Source: Mycolicibacterium stellerae (GTDB lineage: Bacteria > Actinomycetota > Actinomycetes > Mycobacteriales > Mycobacteriaceae). From it: a stretch of 64,000 nucleotides of DNA. The DNA is taken from positions 1 to 64,000 of the forward strand of contig NZ_RARC01000008.1 in NCBI RefSeq assembly GCF_003719305.1, written 5' to 3'. The notes below the pieces were generated by a model that was not told where the DNA came from, searched no databases, and worked only from the letters and a program-made list of their open reading frames with translations. Positions 37,593 through 46,392 of the stretch are shown in pieces (position 1 is the first letter of the stretch; each line of letters begins with the position of its first letter). The position numbers and the translations under genes were made by a program.

Positions 37593-38309
37593 TTGCCAGA
37601 TATTGAGACGGTATTCGAACAGCTTGGTAGTATGCTCGACACGCGGCCCGGCATCAGAGATTCGTACGAGCAGCGTATCGCCACAAAGCCGAAGGTATTA
37701 GATATAGGCGGCCGTAACCATTCATCAAATAGTGCTCGGCGACTACGCTTGTTGGGGGCGGGACCATCAACCAGAATCATAGCGACTGACGTCATACCCG
37801 ATTACGAGCCCGATCTTCTCGACGACATCACTAATACGACGATTCAACCTAACTCTTTTGACGGCGTCTACTGTGATGCCGTTCTTGAGCATGTGACTGA
37901 TTATCAGATGGCAATTACGAATATTCATTCGATCTTGCGACCCGGCGGCGAGGCTTTCCTATACGTACCTTTCTTCTTCCAGTTCCATGACATAATGGAT
38001 TACCACCGTTTTACAATTACCGAACTTGCGCGGATGGTCAGTGGCTTCAGCGAAGCTAAGATCTTCGTGCCCGGAAACGGGACTGACGTCGGCTACGGCT
38101 GGGTCGTATGGGATGTGATCAGTTATGGAAAGATACGGTCGCTGCCACGGCTCCACTCTGCGCTGGCTTCGATAGTCAATCGAGCACTGGAACTCGCAGT
38201 ACGCGTATGGTATCGGCGAAAAGCGCGACCGTTCACGCTCGACCAGGCAATCTTCTTTGCCGTAAACCTGAACTACAACCATGGATTCTGCGCATGGGTT
38301 CGAAAGTGA
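37593..38309 (+). CDS. SAM-dependent methyltransferase (Methyltransf_11-like)
   Basis: The 238-residue protein carries motif I KVLDIGGRNHSSN (about 34-46), an acidic residue after strand two (IIATDVIPDYEPDL), and FDGVYCDAVLEHVTDY followed by LRPGGEAFLYVPFFFQ. These are the parts of a class I SAM fold. The substrate is not evident, but the context points to a sugar in the repeat unit. It starts at TTG 37593 after a GGGGGG run. It overlaps the next methyltransferase gene by 16 bases. Confidence 0.8.
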   Translation: MPDIETVFEQLGSMLDTRPGIRDSYEQRIATKPKVLDIGGRNHSSNSARRLRLLGAGPSTRIIATDVIPDYEPDLLDDITNTTIQPNSFDGVYCDAVLEHVTDYQMAITNIHSILRPGGEAFLYVPFFFQFHDIMDYHRFTITELARMVSGFSEAKIFVPGNGTDVGYGWVVWDVISYGKIRSLPRLHSALASIVNRALELAVRVWYRRKARPFTLDQAIFFAVNLNYNHGFCAWVRK

Positions 38310-38971
38310 GGGTTCCCACGTCCTATAATCACACGGTGCCGTTCAAGAGCCGATTCAATAAACTCATCCGTCAGGTAGCGCTGAGATATAGCGTTCGTAA
38401 CCGTCACCGGAAGGCCGACCAAATTCTCACATGGCTACGTGAGCGGGATGTCAAAGATGTTCTGCTCGTTGGCACGTTGGGGGACAAGCGCGCCAGTCTC
38501 AGTGATCTGTCTAATGCTGATATCGTAGAGCGCAGAATTGCTGATTGCTTCGAAATAAAGATGAGCATTGACATCGAGCCAGCGGTTACAAACTACCCCT
38601 TTATGGTTGCTGACGCCCGTGACATGCCGTTTCCAGACGACTACGTTGATTTCGCACTCGCGAACGCGGTGATAGAGCACGTCGGCCAGGAACAGGACCA
38701 GCGGAGGATGATAAACGAGATGACGCGGGTTGCTCGCGCCTGGGTTGTCACTACGCCTAACAAATGGTTCCCGGTTGAGTCGCACACATCGGCAGTTTTT
38801 CTCCACTGGTTTCCCTCATGGCGAAAGCGACACGAAGTGAACTTCACACGACTCTTGTCGCGGCGGCAGTTTCGTGCGCTCCTGCCGGCCGGCACAGAGG
38901 TGTCCGGCGCGCCATGGAGCCCCACATTCCTTGCTCGCTACTCGGAAGGTGACGGCGGCCGCAGCCTCTGA
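38294..38971 (+). CDS. SAM-dependent methyltransferase-like protein
   Basis: The 225-residue protein has KDVLLVGTLGDKRASL in place of a canonical glycine-rich motif I, followed by MSIDIEPAVTNYPFMVADARDMPFPDDYVDFALANAVIEHVG, split here as the acidic loop and motif IV of a class I methyltransferase, and WVVTTPNKWFPVESH. The weak motif I makes catalysis less certain. ATG at 38294 starts inside the previous gene. A hairpin overlaps its stop codon. Confidence 0.7.
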   Translation: MGSKVRVPTSYNHTVPFKSRFNKLIRQVALRYSVRNRHRKADQILTWLRERDVKDVLLVGTLGDKRASLSDLSNADIVERRIADCFEIKMSIDIEPAVTNYPFMVADARDMPFPDDYVDFALANAVIEHVGQEQDQRRMINEMTRVARAWVVTTPNKWFPVESHTSAVFLHWFPSWRKRHEVNFTRLLSRRQFRALLPAGTEVSGAPWSPTFLARYSEGDGGRSL

Positions 38972-38996
38972 TTCCGTGTAGCCTGACTACGGAATC
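38970..38996 (+). terminator. Hairpin overlapping the methyltransferase stop
   Basis: GATTCCGTGTAG at 38970-38981 pairs with CTACGGAATC at 38987-38996 with a two-base bulge and a 5-base loop. It closes the methyltransferase pair. Confidence 0.6.
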
Positions 38997-39196
38997 GTTG
39001 GGAAATTTAACGTCTGCGCGAAAATGCTGTGCAAATTCCAGTTCACCGGATATTTCGTTATGGACTCGAATACATATCGTATGCGGCCGGTCAGGTGCGG
39101 CGGACCGCTCGCTCAGCCCGGCGCGACAAGTCTTCAGCTAGTTTGGGCGGATAGGGCAGTGCTGCTCGGGGTATCAACCGTATCGACGAAGAGGGT

Positions 39197-40567
39197 ATGG
39201 GTTTGTTAGTCTCGCGCCGAACCGCGCTATTCACCGCGAGCCGGGCATTAGCGGCGATGGCAATTCCAATCTTGGGCGTTAGGGATGCCCCTCACGCTGA
39301 GGCGTCTCCATTCCCTGACACCGATCGTCCCGCGGAGATGCCTGGGCGGCCAACGTATTACGTATCAGCATCCGGAAATGACAGCGCGGACGGGCTTAGT
39401 CCTGAGTCGGCTTGGGCGACAATTGAGAAAGTGAACTCGTCGCTACCTACAGACGGATCTGTCGTACGATTCCGGCAGGGGGATACTTTCTTCGGCGAGC
39501 TGTCACCGCCGTTCGGTTGTGAGGTCGGATCGTACGGAGAAGGCGCCAAGCCGATTCTGACGATGTTCAAGGTATTGAACCGCTCGGACGGTTGGACCGA
39601 GCACGCTCAAGGAATCTGGAAGATCGACCTTGGATCGCCCGCTACGCATGACGGCTACAACACAACCCCTGATGCGAATATTGGTTACCTTGTCGTAAAT
39701 GGCGCCGTGATGCCGACATCCAAGCCTTCGCTTGCTGAGCTGAGCAGCCCCTGGGACTTCAGCTGCGATCTCAACGAGAACATTCTGTTCGTGGCAGCAT
39801 CAACTAACCCCACCCTCTTGGCCGGCGATATCAAGGCCGCACCGAATGGCCGGACGGGGCGAGGTATCTTGTGCTCCGCTGGCTCAAACGACATTCACGA
39901 TGTGCATGTCACGGGTACTGGCGGTTGCGGCATTGGAGGTGCCGCCGCAGATGTCCATATTTTCAACTGCTTGATTGACTACATTGGTGGATCCAGACTG
40001 CGCGATGGCACGAATAATCGCTACGGAAATGGAATCGACTGCTGGGTCAATGTAAAAAGATGGCTTATCGAGGCCAATGAAATCGCTCAAGTATATGACG
40101 TGGCGTGGAGCCCGCAAGGCCGTGCGGGTACCGACGGCAGTTGGGAAGATATCACCTTTCGCAATAATCATATCCATGATTGCAACCAGTCGTTCGAATT
40201 CTGGTCGAGGGGTAGTGCCTCCGCCGGTGGATTCAAACGAATTATCGTCGAAGGAAACGTGTGCGAGAGAGCGGGTTATTCAGTGTTTTCCGATGTTCGG
40301 CCGAACCAGGAAACACGAGTCCACCTGCTCACCTATCGTTGGGATACTCCAGCCGACATCACTATTCAGAACAATATCTTTGATGGCGCCTACGGTGCGT
40401 ACAGTTACCATCACTACGAGCCTGTTGGTTACACGACACGCAACAACACAATCCGTTTGAGGGCTGATCAAAAGATGCAGTATCAGCGGCCCGAAACCGC
40501 AGAGCAAGCTGCAGCCTGGCAAGTGGCGACGGGTCGCGAGGTTGGCTCGGTCGTCGTAATCGAATGA
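39197..40567 (+). CDS. Tat-exported right-handed beta-helix protein (polysaccharide lyase/hydrolase-like)
   Basis: The 456-residue protein starts with a twin-arginine signal, SRRTALFTASRALAAMAIP, followed by a cleavage region near AEASPF. The body has PTYYVSASGNDSADGLSPESAWATIEKVN, the entry motif of right-handed parallel beta-helix proteins (pectate lyase and glycosidase folds), and later repeated turns such as NGIDCWVNVKRWLIEANEI and FRNNHIHDCNQSFEF. It should act outside the cytoplasm on a polysaccharide. It is a candidate for trimming or releasing the island's own polymer. Confidence 0.75.
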   Translation: MGLLVSRRTALFTASRALAAMAIPILGVRDAPHAEASPFPDTDRPAEMPGRPTYYVSASGNDSADGLSPESAWATIEKVNSSLPTDGSVVRFRQGDTFFGELSPPFGCEVGSYGEGAKPILTMFKVLNRSDGWTEHAQGIWKIDLGSPATHDGYNTTPDANIGYLVVNGAVMPTSKPSLAELSSPWDFSCDLNENILFVAASTNPTLLAGDIKAAPNGRTGRGILCSAGSNDIHDVHVTGTGGCGIGGAAADVHIFNCLIDYIGGSRLRDGTNNRYGNGIDCWVNVKRWLIEANEIAQVYDVAWSPQGRAGTDGSWEDITFRNNHIHDCNQSFEFWSRGSASAGGFKRIIVEGNVCERAGYSVFSDVRPNQETRVHLLTYRWDTPADITIQNNIFDGAYGAYSYHHYEPVGYTTRNNTIRLRADQKMQYQRPETAEQAAAWQVATGREVGSVVVIE

Positions 40568-40623
40568 CAAGCATTTGCGCGGGTCCAACACTCACTCGGT
40601 GCTGCGGCTAGTCCAGCGAATAT

Positions 40624-41397
40624 CTAGCTTACCGCCTTACCGTCGTTGTCATTCACAACACCATCGGGTAAGCGCAGCACCTGGATGCAGTCGGAAAGAC
40701 CCAAGTCGAGACGCCCTAGGCTCAATGTCCTGGAGACCAGGCCTAATGCCGCAAATGACAAGTCCAACAACCGACTTCGCGAGCGTAGGCCGACCTGTAC
40801 AGGGCCTTCGTACACCTCTTCGTAGACCAACTGGAAGCCGTGCTTGGCAGCCCATTTCCGGAGCCTTCCCGGTGCGATGCTCGCTCGGAAGACGGTGGGA
40901 AACTGGTCCCACTCGTCCGCACTTCGTCGGTCGCCAACAACGAAGCGGTAGAACAGGGCATGCACCGTGTAGGGCGTGAATTTGGTCACCAATCCCTTCA
41001 ATGACCAGAGATTTGGGAACGCCAGAACCAAGGCGCCGCCAGGGTTCAACGCCGCGGTCATGCGTTCCAGCGCCTTGATCGGCTCCGGCAGATGCTCAAT
41101 TACGTCCCAACAAAGTATTAGGTCGAACCCAGGCGCAGGTGGTGTGAAACTCTGCAGGTCACCCAGGATCTTCTCATCCAGCGCCGTATTGCGGTCGAGT
41201 TGTCGTTGCTCAATGTCAATGCCGACGAGCGTGCGTCCAGTCGGTAATTGAATTCGGCTCAGCGAACCGCATCCGGCCTCGAGAACACGCGGTCGGTCTT
41301 CGCCGGCCAATAGTTGATCTACGGCTTTTTGCACGCGCTGCTGTGGGTCGCCGTGACGGCCTCGCAATTGCATAGGGAGTGTCAAAGCAGTCGCCAT
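40624..41397 (-). CDS. SAM-dependent methyltransferase (Methyltransf_23-like)
   Basis: The 257-residue protein has motif I PRVLEAGCGSLSRIQL (about 36-51), VGIDIEQRQLDRN and FDLILCWDVIEHLPEPIKAL followed by NPGGALVLAFPNLWS, all standard for class I enzymes. It is convergent with the beta-helix gene, 57 bases apart, and starts the minus-strand half of the island. The acceptor is unknown; a sugar hydroxyl or lipid carrier-linked glycan fits the surroundings. Confidence 0.8.
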   Translation of the reverse strand: MATALTLPMQLRGRHGDPQQRVQKAVDQLLAGEDRPRVLEAGCGSLSRIQLPTGRTLVGIDIEQRQLDRNTALDEKILGDLQSFTPPAPGFDLILCWDVIEHLPEPIKALERMTAALNPGGALVLAFPNLWSLKGLVTKFTPYTVHALFYRFVVGDRRSADEWDQFPTVFRASIAPGRLRKWAAKHGFQLVYEEVYEGPVQVGLRSRSRLLDLSFAALGLVSRTLSLGRLDLGLSDCIQVLRLPDGVVNDNDGKAVS

Positions 41398-41475
41398 CCT
41401 CTCATAGGTAACACGGGGTAATCACAACCCGAGTGTGATGTTCGATAATTCGCTGCCCGATGAACGGGTATCCAG

Positions 41476-42660
41476 TCAAGATCGAGGTAATCTTGCATAT
41501 CTCTTCTGTAAGGTCGGTGTCCATGATTGGTGGAGCATTCGAAACTGGAAGGAGCGCTCCTCGGCTTCGCTGAGGCGCGTTTCCAACCAGTCTCCGTGAA
41601 CTTCCTTTACATATCGGATCTCATCGCCCTTCGGTATTCTGTCGGCAAAGAACGCCGGATGTGAATCGCGAATGGACTGCATGAGCTCTGGATATGTATG
41701 TCGGCCAGAGTTCGCCCAAAAGCCGGTGTCTGTGGGCGCTCGTCCATCGAACCCCCACAGACGCACATCCTGGCTCAATGTGCACGCCAACGGAAGTAAC
41801 AGCGCGTTCAGCACGTTCCCAACCGCAGGAAGCACAAAATGCTTTGTGAGATCCACCGTAATATCAGTATGTTCACCCCACGGAATCGGTACCAACAACG
41901 ATTCGACAGCCTCAAACTCGGAACGCACGACGACGTCGAAGGTGGCCGGATATACGAACAGTGTGCGCCCGTCTGATTCCTTGAGGCGACGTAACGCGTC
42001 AGCCCGGAATGCGCGTGCGTGTGGAGTGTGGCCGAAATGGTATATGGCATCGCCGGCGGTGAGAAACGCCGGCGCCAGATGGTGCCACAACTCTGGATCT
42101 CGAACGATCGTGTTACACACAACGACTGTGCCATCGTCAAACGAGTGTTCGACGGCAGATCCCAGCGAGGGCCCGGTGCCGAAGACATAGACGGGCCGCG
42201 GGCCGTCAGCTTTCAGACCTTGAACGTGACTGACGAACGTTTTGCGAGCGGTCGCGGCCTCTCTGCGGGGGACGCCCCCACTGATTGCGGCGGCAAGGTC
42301 CATCAGCGCCCATCCGTCAGTAGGATTGGTCTCGTAGTCAAGATCGGCAATCCACCGTACGTATCGACGTGCTACAGCTGGGATTGCGTTGGCGTCCGCG
42401 GCAGCGACAGCGGTACTGCGGAGGTAAGCGAACGGTGAAGCCGTTCTCACACTCCGTATGTCGAGATGGTCATCTAGGTGCGTGAGTAGGAACTGTAGGC
42501 GAGCCTCGACCTCGCGAGCTTTCGATGGCGCTGCGTCTCCGGTTACGAGTAAGACGTCGGCCCGGCGGATTGGTCTTCTGAGTACATCCACCGTCGAATT
42601 CAAGCTTCTTCTCAGGGCCCACAGCGCCCGTCGGTGCAACGGAAACGAGTAGCTAATCAT
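41476..42660 (-). CDS. DUF115/MAF-like protein
   Basis: The 394-residue soluble protein has PVYVFGTGPSLGSAVEHSF, VVVCNTIVRDPELWHHLAPAFLTAGD and LACTLSQDVRLWGFDGRAP, matching the Rossmann-like DUF115 fold. DUF115 proteins are tied to glycosylation by nonulosonic acids (motility-associated factors) and relatives of sialyltransferases. I therefore treat it as a putative glycan transferase. The long N-terminal region (about 1-150) is unfamiliar. ATG at 42660. Confidence 0.6.
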   Translation of the reverse strand: MISYSFPLHRRALWALRRSLNSTVDVLRRPIRRADVLLVTGDAAPSKAREVEARLQFLLTHLDDHLDIRSVRTASPFAYLRSTAVAAADANAIPAVARRYVRWIADLDYETNPTDGWALMDLAAAISGGVPRREAATARKTFVSHVQGLKADGPRPVYVFGTGPSLGSAVEHSFDDGTVVVCNTIVRDPELWHHLAPAFLTAGDAIYHFGHTPHARAFRADALRRLKESDGRTLFVYPATFDVVVRSEFEAVESLLVPIPWGEHTDITVDLTKHFVLPAVGNVLNALLLPLACTLSQDVRLWGFDGRAPTDTGFWANSGRHTYPELMQSIRDSHPAFFADRIPKGDEIRYVKEVHGDWLETRLSEAEERSFQFRMLHQSWTPTLQKRYARLPRS

Positions 42661-42912
42661 CGGCTGGATGCGAAGTCCGCCGTGGCGAAACCTCGGCTTT
42701 TCGTCGTCGCGTCGATAGGGGCGACGGCCAGCCTTCTATCGAGGCCGCGATCCTCCTTGAGACGTTTTTCATTGTCAGCTTCTGCAAGCACCGATCGATA
42801 ATCCAAGCCGCACACGGGGTTTGCGGTTGACCAGTCGCTCTGGCGACGTCCGCACCTCCCGACAAGGTCGACATGCTCAGCACTGCGCGAGTCGACGTCT
42901 GCTACTTCGTGA
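42661..42912. other. Gap between DUF115 and methyltransferase genes
   Basis: About 250 bases. A 76-codon minus frame crosses it but overlaps the DUF115 start, lacks a ribosome site and shows no motif. I list it as non-coding. Confidence 0.4.
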
Positions 42913-43719
42913 TCATTGCCGATGATGAGACCACTCCTGGACCCGGTGATAGATGTGCTTGGCTGTTTCGCTGCGGCTGATTAGCCCTCGAGGCCCGCGC
43001 GGAGCTCGAGTGATTACAAGAACATCGTGCGTTGCAAACTCCGACGTTTTGACGAGCAGAAGATGTCGATCCTGGAAACTTTTGCGAAGAATGCCACGAT
43101 AGAATTCGGCATGACCCGCAAAAGAAAAAAACACTTTGTTGAAGCCGATCGCGAAAGGCACCAGCCCTCCACTTCCACTCAAATACCTCAGCGTGCCAGT
43201 TGCCACTCCTGGCCAGTATTGATTGAAGACGTCGTCGGCCACGACGATGCCGCCTGGCGCAGTGGTTGACTCCGCCAGCATCATATCGGAGAAGACGATT
43301 TGATCCGTATGTCCGCCATCGACGCTGAACAAACGAATCTGCGCGCGCGCGAGCTTGCTGAGCTCATCGGACAGCAGGTGGGTGGAGTCGCCCTGATGGA
43401 TTACGACATTATCCAAAGACGACCAACGCCGGACATTCTTCTGAAACGTGGCGAGATCACCCTTCCCCGAATGATCGATGTTGCGGAGCTGATCGTCAAA
43501 CAGGTCGATAGCAACGGAGTATTCTTCGCTGCGCTGCAGAAGGCTCAAGCCAATAAAGAGTCTACCGTGATGGACGCCAACCTCGGCGACAGCTCCCGAT
43601 ACGTTCTGCGAACGTTGGGCTGAGTTGAGGACTCTCAGGATAGACAGCACCTCAGGCTCGAGCCAGCCGGCGACGAACCTGTGGCCGAGCCATTTGTAGA
43701 TCTCGAATCCCTTGTTCAC
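42913..43719 (-). CDS. SAM-dependent methyltransferase, Methyltransf_24/macrocin-type
   Basis: The 268-residue protein has AEVGVHHGRLFIGLSLL as motif I, YSVAIDLFDDQLRN, and IRLFSVDGGHTDQIVFSDM with the DGGHT metal-site pattern of the CmcI/TylF-like branch. PGGIVVADDVFN completes it. These enzymes methylate sugar hydroxyls in metal-dependent fashion in many natural products. It starts at GTG 43719. It may methylate a sugar in the island product. Confidence 0.8.
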   Translation of the reverse strand: MNKGFEIYKWLGHRFVAGWLEPEVLSILRVLNSAQRSQNVSGAVAEVGVHHGRLFIGLSLLQRSEEYSVAIDLFDDQLRNIDHSGKGDLATFQKNVRRWSSLDNVVIHQGDSTHLLSDELSKLARAQIRLFSVDGGHTDQIVFSDMMLAESTTAPGGIVVADDVFNQYWPGVATGTLRYLSGSGGLVPFAIGFNKVFFSFAGHAEFYRGILRKSFQDRHLLLVKTSEFATHDVLVITRAPRGPRGLISRSETAKHIYHRVQEWSHHRQ

Positions 43720-44438
43720 TCAGAAACCCGCCCCCGAACCACGACCGATCGCCCCCATGTTTTAGCGAGCATATCCCGAAGCGGCGTAGTGAGAGCCTTT
43801 GCCTAGCGGGTCGACGGCGAGACGATCGAGCATCGGGCGATGCTGGGCAAATGTGCGACCGTGCGCGACGCCGTGAAGGATCGGACAAATGCCGCACATA
43901 CGTCATTCAGCAAACACTCGGTACATTACGGACACTGCCGCCATGATGCCGTGCGACGGCCAGGGCGTCTCGCGAGCCTGCCTCGACTCGGCGGCCGCCC
44001 CAACCGGAGCGGCCGCCGGCTTCATCTTCGAGGAATGATCGCTAAATGACCCGCTCGGCCGGCGCATCGGGGCCTGCCGTCAGCGGTGAGCTGGCATAAC
44101 GGAGCTCGCGACCGCGCGGGGCGCCGACCTGCTGCACTCGACCTCGGAGAGCTCCGGTCTGCTCCAAGCGCCGTCGACCCGTCTCACCCTGAGGCCGAGA
44201 AGCTGCGCGACGAGAACCGCGCAGATTGGCAGAAATGCAGCAATTCAATGTTTCCAGCAAGGCTCCGACAGTTCTGGAAAACATCTAACACGATGTCCGG
44301 CAAAATCTGACTTGCGAAATTATCGCTGAATGGCCAGCGGTTGGATCGGAAGGTGGTTATACTCCGGAGGACGTGCTGGTGGTTAACTAGGTTGGCCGTG
44401 GGGGCCAGTAACAGCACTGGGGAGTGCCGGGGGGGCCA
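43720..44438. other. Longest gene-free stretch in the island
   Basis: About 720 bases with no frame I can support on either strand. Its second half is GC-rich and the last 130 bases more AT-rich, probably the promoter of the next small secreted gene, where TTATACT occurs at about 44355-44361. No repeat, RNA or insertion sequence was recognised. Confidence 0.45.
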
Positions 44439-44909
44439 ATGAAATTCATTTTGCGTGCGACGACCGTACTTACGGGAGTGGCAATGTCAGTTTCCGCTAT
44501 TAGTGGCACTGTCGCGTGGGCGGATCCGCTCGTTGGCAAGACTTATTCTGACGCGGCGTCGACTATTGGGGGCTGGAAGGGTACGGCGGTCATCGCGACG
44601 ATGAGCGGTAGTCAAGTGGAAACAGACGACTGCGTTGTACTTAGTTGGCAGAAGTCAATTTTCCGCGACGCTAGTGGCGTTGGGCGAAGTGGAGAGTACC
44701 TGCTAAATCTCGATTGTAACCAACCTCTTGCCTCCCCCGGCCACCCAGGTGCGTCCGCCATGAGCACGCAGGGGCGCGAGGCAAAAAAGGATGAGGCAAC
44801 CGCGAAGTACATTGCATCGGATTCATCAGTTTGCGATAAAGATGAAAACACCGTGAAGTGGTGCACCGATCTGTGCAATAAGACTGGATTATGTGAATAC
44901 GGAGCGTAA
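44439..44909 (+). CDS. Small secreted mycobacterial protein, PASTA-like N-terminal region
   Basis: The 156-residue protein has a cleavable signal peptide (about 1-30, ending VAWADP). The mature part starts DPLVGKTYSDAASTIGGWKG, the pattern of PASTA-like and related mycobacterial exported proteins, and contains six cysteines, four of them in the last 40 residues. ATG at 44439 follows a G-rich site. It stands alone between two minus-strand blocks, so it is a separate unit. The role is unknown. Confidence 0.65.
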   Translation: MKFILRATTVLTGVAMSVSAISGTVAWADPLVGKTYSDAASTIGGWKGTAVIATMSGSQVETDDCVVLSWQKSIFRDASGVGRSGEYLLNLDCNQPLASPGHPGASAMSTQGREAKKDEATAKYIASDSSVCDKDENTVKWCTDLCNKTGLCEYGA

Positions 44910-45201
44910 CGTTCGGAAGGCTTTCCTTTTCTGTCTGGCGCCGCGAACACAACCATTGGATTCGCCGTCAAGATGGCGCTAAGCATTTTCGGGATATCGG
45001 TTCGCTTCTAACGGACGCGGCTCGGAATCCCCGTGGCCGGAACAGGCCTGGCCGATATCACGCGCCGTCCCCGCCTACGTCGGGGGGCCGCGACGACCCG
45101 CTTCAGCCGCGATGAGTGATCCGTGGCTGGAACGCCGGCCAGACGCGGTCTTCAAGTCTCGCCAGAATCGACGGGCGGGCTCAGGTCAGCCGACCACTGT
45201 G
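44910..45201. other. Gap between secreted gene and glycosyltransferase
   Basis: About 290 bases between convergent genes. A GC-rich region near 45060-45095 could form weak hairpins but none is convincing. No coding frame is supportable. Confidence 0.4.
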
Positions 45202-46371
45202 TCACGGATCCACAACCTTGGCCGAATTCTCGGGTGCGCTTCCTCGGCGCCGTCTGCGATCTGTGAGCACGGTGCGGTATAACTCATCGAAACGGCGCGA
45301 GACGGCGTCGACATTGAACTCGCGTTCGACTCGATTGCGCGCATGCGATCCGAATCGACCGCGCGCTTCGGCATCGTTTATGACCTTCGCCAAGGCGCAG
45401 GAAAACTCGCTCACGCTGCCCGGGGCTACCAACACACCTTCAGACTCATCTAGCATTTCCGGAATGCCCCCGGCAGTGGTGGATACTACGCAGATGCCTC
45501 TTGCCATTGCTTCGAGTATGACCATCGGCTGCCCTTCGTTTAACGATGGGAGGGCCAGTACGTGCGTTCGTGCTAATAACTGCTGAACTTCCGTCGCAGA
45601 CAGCCAGCCGGCAATGTGAACGGTGTCCCCAATCCCAAGAGAACGAATTTGATTATTGGCACGGTCGATTTCTCCCCATCCACCTATCGTTAGCTTTGCC
45701 GGTTTCACGTCTCTCGCGGCGATCATCCCTGCCCATGCGTCGAGCAATACGGACGTGCCCTTTCTTTCGCAGAGCTCTCCTAGAAATACTACTTGTACTT
45801 CTTTGGCACTTATTTGATCAACTTTTACGTTGGCTCGGATCGCATTGGGTACGACCTCTATATGTGCTTTCGGTGCCACGTCCTGGAGGCGCTGAGCCCA
45901 AACATTTCCGAGGGCAATAACGACATCGGTGCGCTCCAGGGTTGCCCGGATCAGCCACTGAAGAGGTCTAGACTGATTTGCGAAATATTCATGAAACTCG
46001 CCGCCATGCATGTGTAGGAGAACCGGAATCCTAAATATGGCCGACACCCAGGTCAACAGTCCTTTCCGGACGAAGCTTCCGCGCTCCGAGGTATGTAAGT
46101 GGATAATGTCAGGCCGCTTGATGAGGAGCTGAACGATAAATCGCGCAGACCCAACTATGAAAATGCCGAGACGCTTTAACTTCGTACCATCGCAGTGTGT
46201 AGCGACATGCCGAATGTCCCATTCTGTCCATAAAGCCGTGTCACGCATATTACGCACAAAAGTCGCGATTCCACCGTAGGTAGTAAGGCTCGACGATACC
46301 CAAAGTGCGCGTCTCTTTTTATCGATCGAATATTTCCTTCGAATTCGGCTGCCAGCTAGTAGGGGTTGCAC
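45202..46371 (-). CDS. Glycosyltransferase family 4 (GT-B)
   Basis: The 389-residue GT-B enzyme has an N-terminal acceptor domain (ALWVSSSLTTYGGIATFVRNM, HLHTSERGSFVRKG) and the donor domain with VVFLGELCERKGTSVLLDAW, ALPSLNEGQPMVILEAMARG and VVSTTAGGIPEMLD; the ExxxxxxE pair is EGQPMVILE. It uses a nucleotide-sugar donor in the cytosol. GTG start. It follows another GT4-like gene by 21 bases and so is probably in the same operon. Confidence 0.88.
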   Translation of the reverse strand: MQPLLAGSRIRRKYSIDKKRRALWVSSSLTTYGGIATFVRNMRDTALWTEWDIRHVATHCDGTKLKRLGIFIVGSARFIVQLLIKRPDIIHLHTSERGSFVRKGLLTWVSAIFRIPVLLHMHGGEFHEYFANQSRPLQWLIRATLERTDVVIALGNVWAQRLQDVAPKAHIEVVPNAIRANVKVDQISAKEVQVVFLGELCERKGTSVLLDAWAGMIAARDVKPAKLTIGGWGEIDRANNQIRSLGIGDTVHIAGWLSATEVQQLLARTHVLALPSLNEGQPMVILEAMARGICVVSTTAGGIPEMLDESEGVLVAPGSVSEFSCALAKVINDAEARGRFGSHARNRVEREFNVDAVSRRFDELYRTVLTDRRRRRGSAPENSAKVVDP

Positions 46372-46392
46372 CTGTGCGGCTCCTGAATCGTC

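Noticed and set aside
42653..42883. 76-codon minus frame upstream of the DUF115 gene
   Set aside because: It overlaps the DUF115 start and has no ribosome site or motif.
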